Below, piece after piece: positions 43,621 to 64,000 of a DNA stretch of 64,000 bases. The stretch spans positions 7,908,111 to 7,972,110 of the forward strand of contig CM035357.1 of NCBI GenBank assembly GCA_020137815.1, given 5' to 3'. A program made the position numbers and the translations under genes. Below the pieces are notes generated by a model that saw only the letters and a program-made list of their open reading frames with translations, ran no database searches and was not told the DNA's origin. The DNA is from Hormiphora californensis (Eukaryota > Ctenophora > Tentaculata > Cydippida > Pleurobrachiidae). The stretch's first letter is position 1. Every line of letters starts with the position of its first letter.

Positions 43621-45327
43621 TTTGAAGATGGTTGAAGAAACGGAAGATATCGACCAGGTATTAGGATGCGGACTTTCCAAGATAATGAATTCTTGCTAAA
43701 TTGGAATGGGTAATAGAGTTTTAACTTTTCAGATGGTACGAGTTTGAATCCAAGCAAAGACAACACGATTAGAAACTACAATGGTTTGGAAAAAGGCGAC
43801 TTCCGAGAAGCTAATTGATGCTGGGCGGACGAAGGCCAAAGATCCCTCTCACGCTTGCAGACCCTTTACAAAACGCTCTCCCTCCCTCTAAAGTAAAACC
43901 ACAGTTATAAGCGATACTTAAACTGAAATGCAGGAAATCTGTGAACTCCATTTTAGACATCCCCCTCGCTTTATCCCCCTCTCTCTTTCTCTCTATCTCT
44001 GATCTCCCTTGCTCTCTCTCTCCCTTCTCTACAATGCTGTTAGACTATGATTTCCTACTACTAAGCATCCCAAAGATGTCTAAGATATAATGCCTAGTTA
44101 GTAAACAGGAGAGACATCTGGTTAGAGAAAGATACAATTTGCTGCGGAAGCAAGTAGAGTAACGGCTTGATGGGCTAATAATAGAGGGTCGAGAGACCCG
44201 GAAAGATCAGTTAATAAATATCGGGAATATGCGATCATTGTAAGAGGAAGGAGGGTTCGAGAGAGAGAGAGAGAAAGATCAGGGGAGAGAATTAGTTAAT
44301 TTACAGTTTATTAATCGCCCCCTGCCCCAGGAATGACCCTGGATATTGGCACTTTATTGGTAATTTAAATGTTGGTTCCGGGAAAAGGTACCAATATTGG
44401 TAACTTGGATAAAAGTTTCCAATTTCCAGGAGGACCAATTTTGGCGCTGCTAGCAACTCAAAACTGGTTCTAAATTCTGCTTTTTATACCAACCCACAAA
44501 CACAGGACCACCTAATACCTCACAGTTCAAACCGTTTCATGTTCCTGTCGCAAATTTCTTTGTGGAAACTGGAAAATTTAAAGCTCTCTTATACAAAGAT
44601 ATTTACAATTTCAAGTGGGCGAGAAAGTCCCATCCTCAAAGTAATTCAAATTAAATTCGGCATGAGCAAGGAACAACTTGTTTTTAGAAAAAGGTGTGCC
44701 GTGTGAGACATTCCATTTTGTTCAAGGTTGAGCATTGCAAGGCAACCAACTACTAGGAATGGTGACCCTATAATGGTGCCTATAGTTGGTTCTATCTCTA
44801 GCTCTAACTGGTGAAACATTAACACAATGGGGGTATCCTGGTTACCCACTAGTGGCTATCTGGATAGAATAGAGTAGGGAATTATCAGGACATATGGTAA
44901 TGGACCACCGAGAATGGCCAAGCTGCAAGCAAAACCCCAGTGGTCCAATGCGGGTCTGACCCATTAAATTCTAGGATGTCCCGCTTTTATGTGCATTGTC
45001 CATGACGTGGGAGAGGGATTGGGCACGTGCAATATAGCACGTGACACGGTATAACAATGAGAGGAGGAGTTATTATTGGGGGGGGGGGGGGGGGGGCTAG
45101 ATAGTGAGACCTGGAGAGGGAGAGGAGGACAGCTGTAGTAGGCGAGGGATGTGAGAGGGACGATGTGCTGTAAAACATGATTAAATTGCCTGGGGAAGGA
45201 TGCGATGTATTATATGACATGTGATTGAGAGGGACATGATTTGTTACTTTAGTGCTGCCCATCAATAGCAATATTGATTGTGTGTGACATAGAGGAATTA
45301 GCTGAAGTAAAATTTGATCTACCAAAC

Positions 45328-45420
45328 CCTCGCACAGCGCACTCGCTCTGTAATTTTGAAATGACGGTCATTTCATTTCAAAATGACATTATACAGAGCG
45401 AGTGCGCTGTGCAAGGGTTA
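45328..45420. repeat. Perfect-arm hairpin
   Basis: CTCGCACAGCGCACTCGCTC and its near-exact complement enclose a short ATTTTGAAATGAC loop region. It is about 93 bases, resembling a minimal fold-back element. Confidence 0.8.
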
Positions 45421-46152
45421 CTAAAAGGAACTGGACTCATACAGTAGCTAAAATACCAACTCAGCATCATGGTAGTTGCCCCACATAAAGGCAACACTCG
45501 GGAACTCCAAAATGTCTATCAGAAGGTCGATTGTTATTTTATCAAAAGGGGCGTATCATGCTAACTTCCATGCTATTGTTAGAGGCTGTGGTAATTGATG
45601 GACGCTTCGAGATAGCTAATAAACACCACACAATGAAATACACGCCCTCGAGGGATCCATGATATCTTGCTAGCACAGCGAGATCTTGCACAAATCTTAC
45701 AGTTTGACATTGTGGTTAAAGCGGACGGGGTAGAAACTTGGAAGGGGTGAAAACTAGGAAGGGGTGAGAACATGTCCTGGGTATGGGAGGTCATTTAAGA
45801 GAGACTGGTAAAAACAAGGATTTTTGCCCCTTCTTCTTTGTTTAAAGTTCCAGTACAGTTTAAAGTTCCAGTACAGTCTAAAATGACCTCCCATACCTAA
45901 AACGTGTCATCATCCCTTTCCTAAGATAAAATTTGGTGGTCGAAGTTGAACCCGAACTATAAGTATAATGATTTCATATGCAATCTTACAAGGGATGATG
46001 CTCTCGTGGCTGGATCAGAGTCCCAAAACAAGAGCTCACAATTGTCTGAACTACTCCCAGGGTAACTTTTATAGCCCAGTTACCCTGCTTAGGGGGACAA
46101 TAAGTCTCAGTAAATTAGGGGCAATGGCTATTCAGGCTTAATTTCCATTTAC

Positions 46153-46155
<3 letters not shown>

Positions 46156-46234
<79 letters not shown>
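46156..46234. repeat. CT microsatellite
   Basis: About 39 uninterrupted CT units. Confidence 0.95.
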
Positions 46235-46235
<1 letters not shown>

Positions 46236-47830
46236 CTCTATCTTCCTTTTCCTAAAGTTAATGGGTCATGATATTAACCCCTTGTGATGCCTAGTTTTCC
46301 TCCTCTTCACTTCCAGAAGAGAAGGGCTACTAGTGAGTCGAATTGTAAGCGTGGTCAGGGAGCAGAGGATAGTAGGATTGCATGAGCGAGAGTTCCATGT
46401 GACATATGCTGCATCTCGTTAGGCGTCTCGCCCCCATTATACACCAGTCTGGCCCCGCCTTTTTAAACCGCAACCACCGCAAAGACAAAGGAAAGATATG
46501 CAAATTTTGGGGGATTGGAACAAGGTAAATCATAATGGGAGAACATTTTCAAAAGATCAAAAAACTTTCATAATTCATAGTCCTTTTGCTTTCTTCGAGC
46601 GATTCATACACGTGTTAAGTCTCTTTCACAATACTCTCTCTCTCTCTTCAATTATACTCATGATCGCTACTTTCTCTTTGTCTACTAGACCACGTCAATG
46701 GGACAAAATATATTGTGTCCCTATTGACGTGGTTCACAAATCTCTATTATAATTTGGAGATGAACGACGTCGAAGTGGTGGTCGTTCGTTAGGCGGTATC
46801 TAAGCGACAGTCTGCTCCTTCATAAAACACTTTATAGGCCAAAAGCTGTAAAGCTGTTATTCACACTTTTGGAACTTCCAGTGGAAGTTTGTTAATATTT
46901 TCGAATGACTTTTTACATGCCAGTCCCCATAGTTACCGATTCAGTTGCCATGGCAACCGTGTTATTGCCGTTGAAAGGGGCGAAAAGAACCGCCCGGCGA
47001 AGCCGGGTGGGTTGTCAAAAAGCCCTTACTTGAGGCGCACCCAATGGGTGCGCTAGTTCTAGAAAAGTTCTAGATGAATCTTAGAAACACGGCTAGATAT
47101 ATTGGCTATTATAATGGCTATTACCCGGCTATATTGTAGTATTATCATGAAATACTCCTTATTTACTCAACCAAGCTTTTACAAATTTGTCAAAATATCC
47201 CGATGCACAACAAATGGAGTCCATATTATATCTTTCATTCGTCAAAATTAGCAGTCATTTCAATATCATCTACTGAGTGTCTATCACGTTTGCAGCTCTG
47301 CTGTGCTGAGCAGCACATGGGATGCCCTAAGGGGCGGGGGTGCTCCTCCCGTCCCGAAGTAAGAGAACGACCAGGAGGGGGTCAGGGTGGGGGCAACACG
47401 TTCCTTAAACGCTAACTCTCTGTGTAACCTGGTGGGGGAGAGAGGGGGATTTAGTTGTAGTATATCATAGTAGGGTCAATTCAAGGAACATATAATGGCC
47501 CCAATCCCTATGCTGGGACGGCATTGAAAATTAATTTACAAGATTTCCTAGTTTCTGAATTCAGCAATTCTAGAACGTATTGTCCCTAAAGTCACATTGT
47601 CTCTAAAGAGGTTCCCCATGGGATAATGATAATGTTTCCTTCTCTAATCTTGGCCTTCCCCGGGGTAGGGGGGTCAATTAAAGAGAAAATCTTGGAAGGA
47701 GCACCCATTATTTGATCTATGAGATGGCTGCTGAGTGTTCTCGACGCCAAAGAAATACAATTCTACCCCGCGATTCTTTGTTGAGTAAGGGGGAAGAGTG
47801 TCCCCCTTACTCAACAAGTGATTCTCCTAT

Positions 47831-56271
<8,441 letters not shown>

Positions 56272-56901
56272 TCAATTCAGTCCCATCCTCTGCGGACAGT
56301 AAACACAACTAGTCCCTAATCTTCTGATATCTCTCACTGCAGTCACTTTATCCGTATGGTGAGAGGAAGCGATGTCCAGTAGGAACTGAGAACTTTCTTC
56401 CATTTTGTGGACTCTTTTTACGGAGTCCTCCCATCGGGCTGTCACTGTCTGTTTCACTCTGTGGGGGGTTTCAGCTGGAATTGCGGGTGAGAACAACAAA
56501 ATACTGGTTGTTGAAAAACTGTAATCAAATTGGTAAAGATATCATATAAAAACTATATTTATGTGAGTCAGGAACCGACCGAAACAAGTAAACAACCAAT
56601 CAGAACTCGTTATTTAGGTCACGTGACTGGTTATCAGCCAATCAGAGACCAGTATTTCCTGATTCGGTCGGTTCATGATGTGAGTAATAAGTTATATAAC
56701 AGTATAATGTCTCACCCCTGAGTTTTTGCGGCTGGGTAACGGGGAAAACATTTCAGATAAACGGGAGAGAGCCGTTTTGCTGCGTGTCGTCCCCGGGCTT
56801 TCTAGTGCCACTCTACATGTGCTCACTTCCTTCAAACTGCGTGCTTCTGTGTGGGCGGGAGGGTGATAATAGCTGCACGTTTTATTTGCACGTGCAGTCA
56901 T
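56272..56901 (-). CDS. Small two-exon protein, unknown
   Basis: Exon 1 from ATG 56901 to about 56717 encodes a basic Ser-rich stretch (TTRSKTALSRLSEMFSPLPS). Exon 2, about 56478 to the stop at 56272, encodes VKQTVTARWEDSVKRVHKME and a helical, amphipathic continuation. The GTGAGA donor and the TTCCAG acceptor do not agree in phase by one base; the junction has a GGGG run, so a one-base error or another donor is possible. No family recognised. Five CACGTG-like boxes lie directly around the start. Confidence 0.4.
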
Positions 56902-56952
56902 ATTTGCACGTGTAATTTCATTTGCACGTGCATAACTTTAACACACGTGGTA
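56875..56952. promoter_or_regulatory. TTGCACGTG cluster at the start of the small minus-strand gene
   Basis: TTGCACGTG occurs three times, with a GCACGTT and an ACACGTGG beside them, within about 75 bases. Spacing of about 20 bases between copies suggests either a binding-site array or a degenerate tandem repeat. Confidence 0.4.
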
Positions 56953-57434
56953 CATACAGCGGGAGAAAAACCAAAGAAAAAGGGGTTTGCATGGTATGCA
57001 ACTTCGACAATAATTCAGCGCATGCAAAATTAAAATATGTACTATTGTTGTTGCTAAATATATCACTCAGGGCCAAAAAGGGCGGGCTGTGGTGTGTTAA
57101 GTGTAGGGCAAGGAGATGAAACCCCTTGCCCGAATGATATTTGTGTTTATGAAGGAGTCGTGTGCTAATTGCCAACCTTGACCAATTTAGAAGAAGGTTA
57201 GGTGCAATGTACATTGGTATTAATCTCGCTTCTGTCAGGGAGAGGGGGTGGGGTCAGGAAGAATTGTGATGGGATGCTGGCCATGTGAACGATATGGAAG
57301 AGGGATTCTTTGTCGCAGGAAAAAAGATAGACAAAAGATAGATGTCATGAGTACAAATCCACTGAAAAGGATAGAAAGAAGATGGAGATTACACCGTATA
57401 CTCGACAATGGGACGGTAGGAGTTTCATGATGAT

Positions 57435-60138
57435 TTACATGGCACAGAGTTTTGGATTTCGCGATCCCAACGACCTGGCAACTAATATTGGGCAACTAGA
57501 TAGCACAGCTTCACACTCACCCTTCTCCTTCTCCTCAGCTAGAAGGTTATGTTTCCCTGCCTCCCTCTGTTCATGGATGGCCCAGGCACCAAACCTTCTA
57601 GCACCATGAGCCCTAGAGAGAGCCAACCATATCTTTCTGTTCGCAACTCCGCAGTTCTCTTTCGCCATAACTGATGCTTTCTGGGACTGCAGGGGATCAG
57701 GGGGTTACTTGATATTCAGACAAATATTACATGCGATAGAGGAAAAAGCCGGATGGTAAGGTTGTTAGTTTGACAGAGAGTACATTTATCGGCTCGTTGT
57801 TCTGAATCGTGACTATTTTAACATTCTTCTCCTACAGGTTGTTACTTACAGAAGCGTTAGCAGTCCGGTTATTCTTCACTAGTTTGTTGTTTCTCCACTT
57901 CCCATAATACAGCACATCATTGTTAGCTCTCAGTACCCCAAAACCATGCTTCATGTTATCTTTAAACCCACCCTCGTATACCTCACCTGGTGGGAGGGGG
58001 GGGGGGTTGTTGTGGGGGTCAGAGTTAATCGGGAGTTTTATACTGGGTTTTAGAAAGGGGTTAACACTTGAACAATATGAATATGAATATGGAGGTGGGT
58101 TTATTACCTAGAAAGTTTCGTTCAATTCCATATCCGTGCCTCCTGTCTTCCTTCCACTGACCTCTATACACCTCTGTTTGCTAGAGAAAGGGTGGTGGGT
58201 TACATTTATAAATAGGTTTTGGAATTGTTTCTAAATATTTTTAATCTGACGTTCACACCTCTTCAGATGCCCAAACGCTCATTATGACGCTCAATATGAC
58301 ATTACCAAACACTAACATCAGTGGGTGAGAACTCCTCAAATATCTTGGCTCCCAGTAACTCCTCTAGGTCACTAACAGAGGGCACCTCCGTGGTACTCTC
58401 TGATAGACCCTTCTTGCTAGCAAAGGCTTCCTTTAGCTGGGTATTAGGGTTCACAACACGTACACCGTGCCCCTCCCTCACTCCCTTATTAAACTGGCCC
58501 GCGTAGAAACCTGGGGGAAGAGAGCGATATCATCTCGAATAGTGTGGCTAGTGCAAACAATACAAAAGGCAACGTCTTCTCAACAATCCCATTCCCCCGG
58601 GGTGTATTTACAACTCCATCCCCCCGGAGGGGGGATTTTACCTCCATCCTTGTAGACCTCAACTCCATATCCCTCGTGCAGGTCGCTGTTCCATGTTCCC
58701 TCGTAGCTGCAACCAGTCTTACTAACTGCCACACCGTATCCCTGCTTGGAGTCCTTCACCCACTGGCCCTAATGGTAGAGGTCGTTAGAAAAACTGTTCT
58801 AACCACTAAATGGGTTTAGAGTTTGGGGTCGATAATGAAACTCCTAGACCAACCTTGTAAACATAAGTTTGGTGTTTCTCAACCCCAGTTCCATGTCTGT
58901 ACCCATTCTCCCAAGTTCCGAAATACTGGACATTGTTGGGCCACATGTAGCACCCTATCCTCTCATATCCGTTCTCCCACTCCCCACTAAACTGACAGCC
59001 CCTGTTATAGTGTAGGACACCATGCCCGTCAGCTTTATTATCAAACACCTCACCTAGAATGGAAGAGAGGAGGGGTGTTTAGAGGGGGTTCCGGGTGTTA
59101 AGAGGGGGTTGGAGAGAAGGGTTAGGACAAGAGAGGGGGTTAAGAGAAGGGTTAGGACAAGAGATGGGGGTTTAGAGGGGGTTAGGACAAGAGAGGGGTG
59201 TTTATATATGTAGAGGGGGTTAGGACAGGATAGGGGGATAACGACTAGAAAGGTGGATACCTAGATATACTTGATGATCATTCTCAATGGGGAACTTGTA
59301 GTGAAGCAGCTTCCTGGAAGGTTTAGCAGCTCGTGAACCACTCCTCGGCTCCCCTTCTGAGTCATCTGAAGGGAGAGGTGGAATATAAAAAACATACATC
59401 ACCCTGGCAAGTTTAATCCCCTTTCTAGAAAAACAACTCGTTCCTAGACCAGCCCATCATAACTTCATCTTATAAGATCGAATCACAAATGATTTAATCC
59501 ATCTCCGTACTAACAGTTAGTGACCCCTACAACGGGTATTTGTAGTCTAGAACCCTCCCCATTCTGTGGCTCAAAGATAATCATAGTTCACAACGACACA
59601 ACTTCAAAAACACGAAACAAACTGAATTCCAGCTGTATGACTGCAACACATGTACACAGTTGCCTAAACTGGTTATCTAGTGTTTTCACATTGCATGAAT
59701 TGTTAGACACCACACACACACTCAGTGTCCCAGACACAAACATAAATTATTAATAACAGGTCGATATATAATGTTTTATTGACAGAACCTAGATACCGCC
59801 TAATGACCGGAAACTAAAACACAGAAATAATAACACACGCAATGCGGTATCTGTTTAGTAGTATTTTATTGGAACACACCCAACAAATTTCTCAAAGCAG
59901 TAAGCCAAATAGAAGTGGAAAACCAGGCAGCCATGAACATTAAAACCGAGCATATACCAATTACCCTCATTAATTCCAAAGTTGAACCTGTTAGCCCCAG
60001 TGTCTGATGAGTATTGCACGTACCAAATTTGAACTGGACCGATATGACGTCATCAACTACATCAGCAACTGTTGCCCTCCTTGTTACCCTCTGGAGGGAT
60101 AACCGCTTACTGATAGCCCGCGAGAACAGGTTCTCCAT
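57435..60138 (-). CDS. Junctophilin, MORN-repeat ER/plasma-membrane tether
   Basis: Start ATG 60138; exon 1 joins the exon at about 59367 in phase, giving SVQFKF then DDSEGEPR. MORN units follow in the junctophilin order: VYLGEVFDNKADGHGVLHYN, GCQFSGEWENG, VQYFGTWENGYRHGTGVEKH, KTGCSYEGTWNSDLHEGYGV, FYAGQFNKGVREGHGVRVVN, a short joining region, VYRGQWKEDRRHGYGIE, then VYEGGFKDNMKHGFGVL and YYGKWRNNKLVKNN. An Ala/Arg/Glu-rich helix follows (SQKASVMAKENCGVANRKIW), as after MORN VIII in vertebrates. Vertebrate proteins end in a membrane anchor. Here the frame past the last exon runs to a stop at 57435 without one, while a hydrophobic stretch (LLSILFSGFVLMTSIFCLSF) sits in another frame near 57330-57400, so the C-terminus is unresolved. 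Confidence 0.85.
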
Positions 60139-62384
60139 AATTAGGGACTGAATGAAAAGACTGCTCTAAAATGCAGGAAATATGGGAACGAGATACGAGT
60201 AGACAGGATATATATGAGATAATGATGGTGCAATAAAGTGGGAATAATATCAGTTTTTGAAACACCACGAACATTCCTGATGTACAACTTTGATAAGTTC
60301 TACCTGTCTCTTTACTTAAAGAATTCTCTCTTTACAAGGTGTTGAGCCATGTGGAAAATAGGAGTTAAAAAAATACATGCAATTAATATACTGAAAGGAA
60401 GTGAGTGGACCTGAAATAGGTGCAATTCGGCAGTGAATGAAACGTAATACTGTTATATAGGAAAGACATTCAACTGTTGTTGTAATAGGGGTCAAGCTAT
60501 TATAGAAAGTAGACCAGATGCAGGTTTCATGTAGACTTCATTGTCACATCTAACGAGTCAGACAGAAAATTAAGACATCTTTCTCTCTTTCTCTCTCTCT
60601 CTCTCCCTTCTCACTATCTCTCTCTCTCTCTCCCTTCTCACCCTGAAAATTGGAGTTTCACTCGATTCTGCACTACGAATATAATGAAGAGCCAGCCAGT
60701 ATGTATAATGTGGAGCACAAATGTATTTCATTGGACACCTTGTCCATGAGACGAGAAGTTTTACTAGTAAACTGTAAAATCATGAGTAAAAGTAAAGTTG
60801 TAGAGAGAGGAGAGAGAGGAGAGAGAGGAGAGAGAGGAGAGAGAGAGATAGAGAGGAGGCATAGCAATATAAAAGATAGACGTAAAACCCGAGAGGAGAC
60901 TTGATATTCCCCGCTCTAGGCGCTCCTGCTCCCCGATATCATTTCTCTATTTGCCTCTCTCTCTCCTCTCGTCCTCCCTCTCTCTCTCTCTGCGCCGCTC
61001 TTCGCCTCTCTCGCCTTCCCCTCGCTGATCCTCTCTCCTCCTCTCGCTCTCTTCTTGAAATTCTTTACTTCCGTAACCTTGGTTTCCCTTCATTAGTTGG
61101 AGGGTGCATTCAGTTCTAAAGATCTATCTCTTTCTCGTTCTCTTTCTCTTTCTACCTGTACGTATCTCTATTTATCGATATCTCTACCTCTCTTTCTCTT
61201 CTTTTTCTATAAGGTCCCACGTACATTATAACAACTTCTCTGTAGGATGATTTCAAATCGATCTCTACCGATAATGACGTACAAAGATATTACAGAGATA
61301 TTACTGTAACTTTAAGTACCCCCTGACCCCTCACTACTTATTTCCCTAACTATCGCTATCAATAAGTTGCAAAGAGTGAGTATGTACTAAGACTCTTAGC
61401 AGGCCTACTACTACGGATTGAAGCACTGTAAAAATGCAAATCCTTCTATGTGCCCCCTCCCTCTCTCTCGTTCTATGCTAAAGTGTCTCAACTATTTTCG
61501 TAATACACTCTCTTTAAATTTTCTATAAAACTAAATCTCACTTCCATATTTCTATCACTTTGCTTCCGTCAATTTCAATTTTTAACGTTTCAGTACTTTA
61601 CCTTCTTTCTCTCTTTCTGCGATTTATTATTTCTTGATAGAAAAGTTTCCCAAAAAAGTATATTTCACATGCTTCTCAGGCCTATCTCACACACTCTTTA
61701 GCTCACGGACCACGGTCTCTCTCTGTCCCTCTCGGTCTTTCTCTGTCTCTCTCTCGCTGTCTCTCTGTGTCTCGTAGTGAAAATATTCTATAATTTTAGA
61801 ATTTGTTCTGACTTCACGGACAAAATAATATTGAATTAGGTACAACTGACAACAGTCCGATTTGTGTGCAATATCAGTTGAATAATAATGGGTAAAATAA
61901 ATCGGATAATATCAGGTTGTAAGTTAAAGTCAGTGTTACAATTATCACAGATACAAAAGATACAATGTAGAAGTTGTCATCCTGTACCTACAGAAAATTG
62001 CCCTGTCACCAACATTTCTTCAGGACTCAGCTATATTGATATCTGTATCTTCCTTTTAGTTTTTTCTCTATCTCTCTCTCTCTCACACACACATCATTCT
62101 CCATCTAAACTTTCTCGTCTATAAAGCATGAATTGTTGGCAGTACAAGTGTATTACAACCCGGACTAGTGGCACCTCCTCCTTGTGAGTTGCAGAAAGAT
62201 AGGAACATGTTAATGAGGTGGAAACACCCTCCAAGCAAAATGAGAGATAGAGAGGGAAAATGTAAATTTTGGCGACGGAACTGCCGTTCTCCATACTCAT
62301 GAGAAATATGTCCTATTTTTCTCGCTTTCTCTGAAGAGAAGTAGAGTTTTATGGTGAAGGGGAGGAGCTGGAGATTACTGTTCA
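60139..62384. other. Intergenic between junctophilin and the right-edge gene
   Basis: CT/GA-rich tracts at 60585-60640, 60800-60850 and 60955-61060, otherwise AT-rich. No gene supported. It should include the junctophilin promoter. Confidence 0.5.
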
Positions 62385-62391
62385 CACTTAC

Positions 62392-64000
62392 TCATAAGAA
62401 GCATGGCCTGTTCAGATGGTTTCATCGCTGACAGACTAACTCTCTTCTTTTTGTTTCCTCCAAATACCGAGAAAAGCATCTTAGCTCGCTGTTTCCACGC
62501 CAGTGGACCATTCTTTGGATCATTCATCTCAAACGATTCACTTCTCACACTATAATATAGGGGTGCAGTCCGGTAGTATTGTTATGGTGCTGCAGTAGTG
62601 TCACGCTGCTTCATGTATTCAAATTCTGAACCCCCTCCAGAGTCCAGTGATTTACTGAGTGCTGCAACTCCCCCTCCCCTCCAGTGATTTACTGAGTGCT
62701 ACCCCCCACTGCTATTATAAACCACCCCCCCCCTGCTGATATTTCCCGCAGTCTACTGTGGTATATCAGATAATTCCCTCCCTCTGTTGTCAGTGCCCAT
62801 TCACACCTTTCATAATTCCGGGGGTCGGTTTATAACAAATAACCACGGCTAGTAAAGTGATGAAATTTGATAATCCCCTACGGGGATTATCACACGTTCT
62901 TCCCCTCGGTCGCTTCGCTCCCTCGTGGAGAACTAGTGATAACCCCCTCCTGCGTCGGGGGTTATCAAATTTCATCCCTGCACTAGCCGGGGTTATCTAT
63001 ATTATAACACTACAATAGTGTTGTACCGGGTTGTACTGAGTGCTGCAACTGTATCGCACGATTCTACATGGTAGTTCAGCGCTACTACATGACTGTTTCA
63101 AGGCTGCAATTCTTCCACAAGCTGCTGTTAGGTGCTAATTTGAAACTGACAACTCTCTCTTTCCATTCTCTCTCTCTTCTCTTTATTTCTCTGATCCGTC
63201 CTATGATAAAAAGAACCGCACGAGGGCTGTTAATTCGTGAGCAAACAACATAAAACACACGCCCATATGTCATATGGCATATGAAGCACAAACAATTCCC
63301 CAACAACTAAAGGGGCAAGATTGTAACCATGGTAACGTTACCTGAACGATCTCCTCCTGTCAGCATTTATCATACCCATCACTACATCCCCAACTTGGGG
63401 AGGCCAGCCCCTCTTGCCCTCATAGGACCGGGGTGATCTTCCCTCATCTCCAAATACCAGACTCCCTGGTCTTCGTGTTGCTAAACCAGTAGATGAGGCC
63501 TGTCTCCGCTCCAGCACGATCTCACTTTGGGACCGGAGTAGTAGTGCAGGTGGTTTCCTAGGGTGGTCAGGGGACCGGGACGGTGGGAAGGAGGGAGGAC
63601 GTGGGGAGCGGTTCCTGAGTGTTATACCAGCAGGTGGGACAACTGGGGCGGTTGTCATGGGTACAGTGGTAGTGGTTGCTATGGACTCTACTAGTTTAGA
63701 GAAGATAGAGGGGCGTCCAGTTACATCAGGAGTGGGAGGGCATACCTCTACTTTGGGTGATCTGAACACACTATCATCTCCATCCTCCTCCCCTCCCACT
63801 ACCACATACTGGGCTTGGTTGGAGAAGGGCGAGATGAAGCTGGGGGCACTTTCCTCAAACCTCTGACTGGTAACCAGGCTGCCAGGAGGGTTCAGAGAGG
63901 TCCCGGGAGGCGAGGGTGGGTGGGGTGAGGAGGTAACCAGGCTGTCAGAAGGGTGTGGTTTCAGGGAGGACCCGGGAGGTGAGGGTGGGTGGGGAGAGGA
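62392..64000 (-). CDS. 3' part of an unknown Ser/Pro-rich protein, runs off the right edge
   Basis: Exon 64000-63342 joins exon 62549-62392 in phase (AG|T). The right-hand part contains two tandem copies of about 26 residues including SSPHPPSPPG and SLVTS. Then come an acidic segment (GGEEDGDDSVFRSPK), a Thr/Pro-rich linker and basic RS-type motifs (RNRSPRPPSFPPSRSP, RRRSFR). The second exon reads GPLAWKQRAKMLFSVFGGNK then KKRVSLSAMKPSEQAMLLM, the most ordered part, ending at a GTAAGT donor. No further exon was found and the phase does not fit the junctophilin start, so it is treated as a separate gene. Family not recognised. Confidence 0.5.
62856..62993. repeat. Hairpin with GGTCGCTTCGCTCC centre
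   Basis: GATGAAATTTGATAACCCCC on one arm and its complement on the other, with further GGGGATTATC inversions inside. About 140 bases, non-coding, consistent with a fold-back element. Confidence 0.7.

Larger units (their letters stand above)
43621..47830. other. 4.2-kb gene-poor interval
   Basis: No gene supported. It contains hairpins at 45328-45420, 46688-46735 and 47780-47822, a homopolymer G run near 45080, a CT microsatellite at 46156-46234 and one TCCTTCATAAA motif at 46812. Confidence 0.5.

Noticed and set aside
47203-47415. Plus-strand frame of 70 residues
   Set aside because: No features; lies in the gene-poor interval with palindromic GC-rich patches.

Overview
This is a eukaryotic nuclear window, almost certainly from an animal. 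Genes are split by short GT-AG introns, often 60-150 bases, and the gene set is metazoan: junctophilin, ferroportin, a SEFIR/TIR-like adaptor, a death-domain protein, a rhodopsin-like receptor, a PIM-like kinase and ornithine decarboxylase. Compact introns, many GA/CT microsatellites and numerous fold-back elements would suit an early-branching animal such as a sponge. That placement is inference; no marker in the window fixes the species.

Layout. 0-4 kb (+): SEFIR/TIR-like gene whose third intron carries a hairpin element and an 11-copy array of its own splice acceptor. 4.0-5.4 kb (-): seven-helix receptor. 6.0-8.4 kb: nested pogo-like non-autonomous elements. 8.8-14.5 kb and 16.4-24.4 kb (-): two tandem genes (B and A) built from an unrecognised beta-rich module of about 47 residues, separated by an intronless ornithine decarboxylase (+) that is divergent from gene B and convergent with gene A. 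25.4-26.4 kb (+): small death-domain gene whose last codons and stop were amplified into a minisatellite. 27.1-27.9 kb: inverted-repeat element. 28.1-30.2 kb (-): type I membrane receptor with cysteine-rich GCC2/GCC3-like repeats. 30.7-31.4 kb: fold-back element. 31.4-32.9 kb (-): unknown five-exon gene with a cysteine-rich tail. 35.6-36.8 kb (+): unknown membrane ORF, then a REEP5/6-like gene 13 bases on. 37.2-42.2 kb (+): ferroportin with low-complexity loops and a PIM-like kinase gene nested in an intron on the other strand. 42.6-43.6 kb (-): secreted multi-copy peptide precursor with RGKR processing sites. 43.6-47.8 kb: no gene seen. 47.8-54.8 kb (-): long unknown gene, probably nuclear, with a fold-back element in an intron. 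56.3-56.9 kb (-): small unknown gene. 57.4-60.1 kb (-): junctophilin. 62.4 kb to the right edge (-): 3' part of an unknown Ser/Pro-rich protein.

The strongest candidates for something undescribed are (1) the repeat-module family in genes A and B and (2) the peptide precursor at 42.6-43.6 kb. Exon models were made by eye from splice sites and reading-phase agreement, so internal exon borders are less certain than gene identity. Several clashes at G/C runs, mainly in gene B, look like single-base assembly errors.
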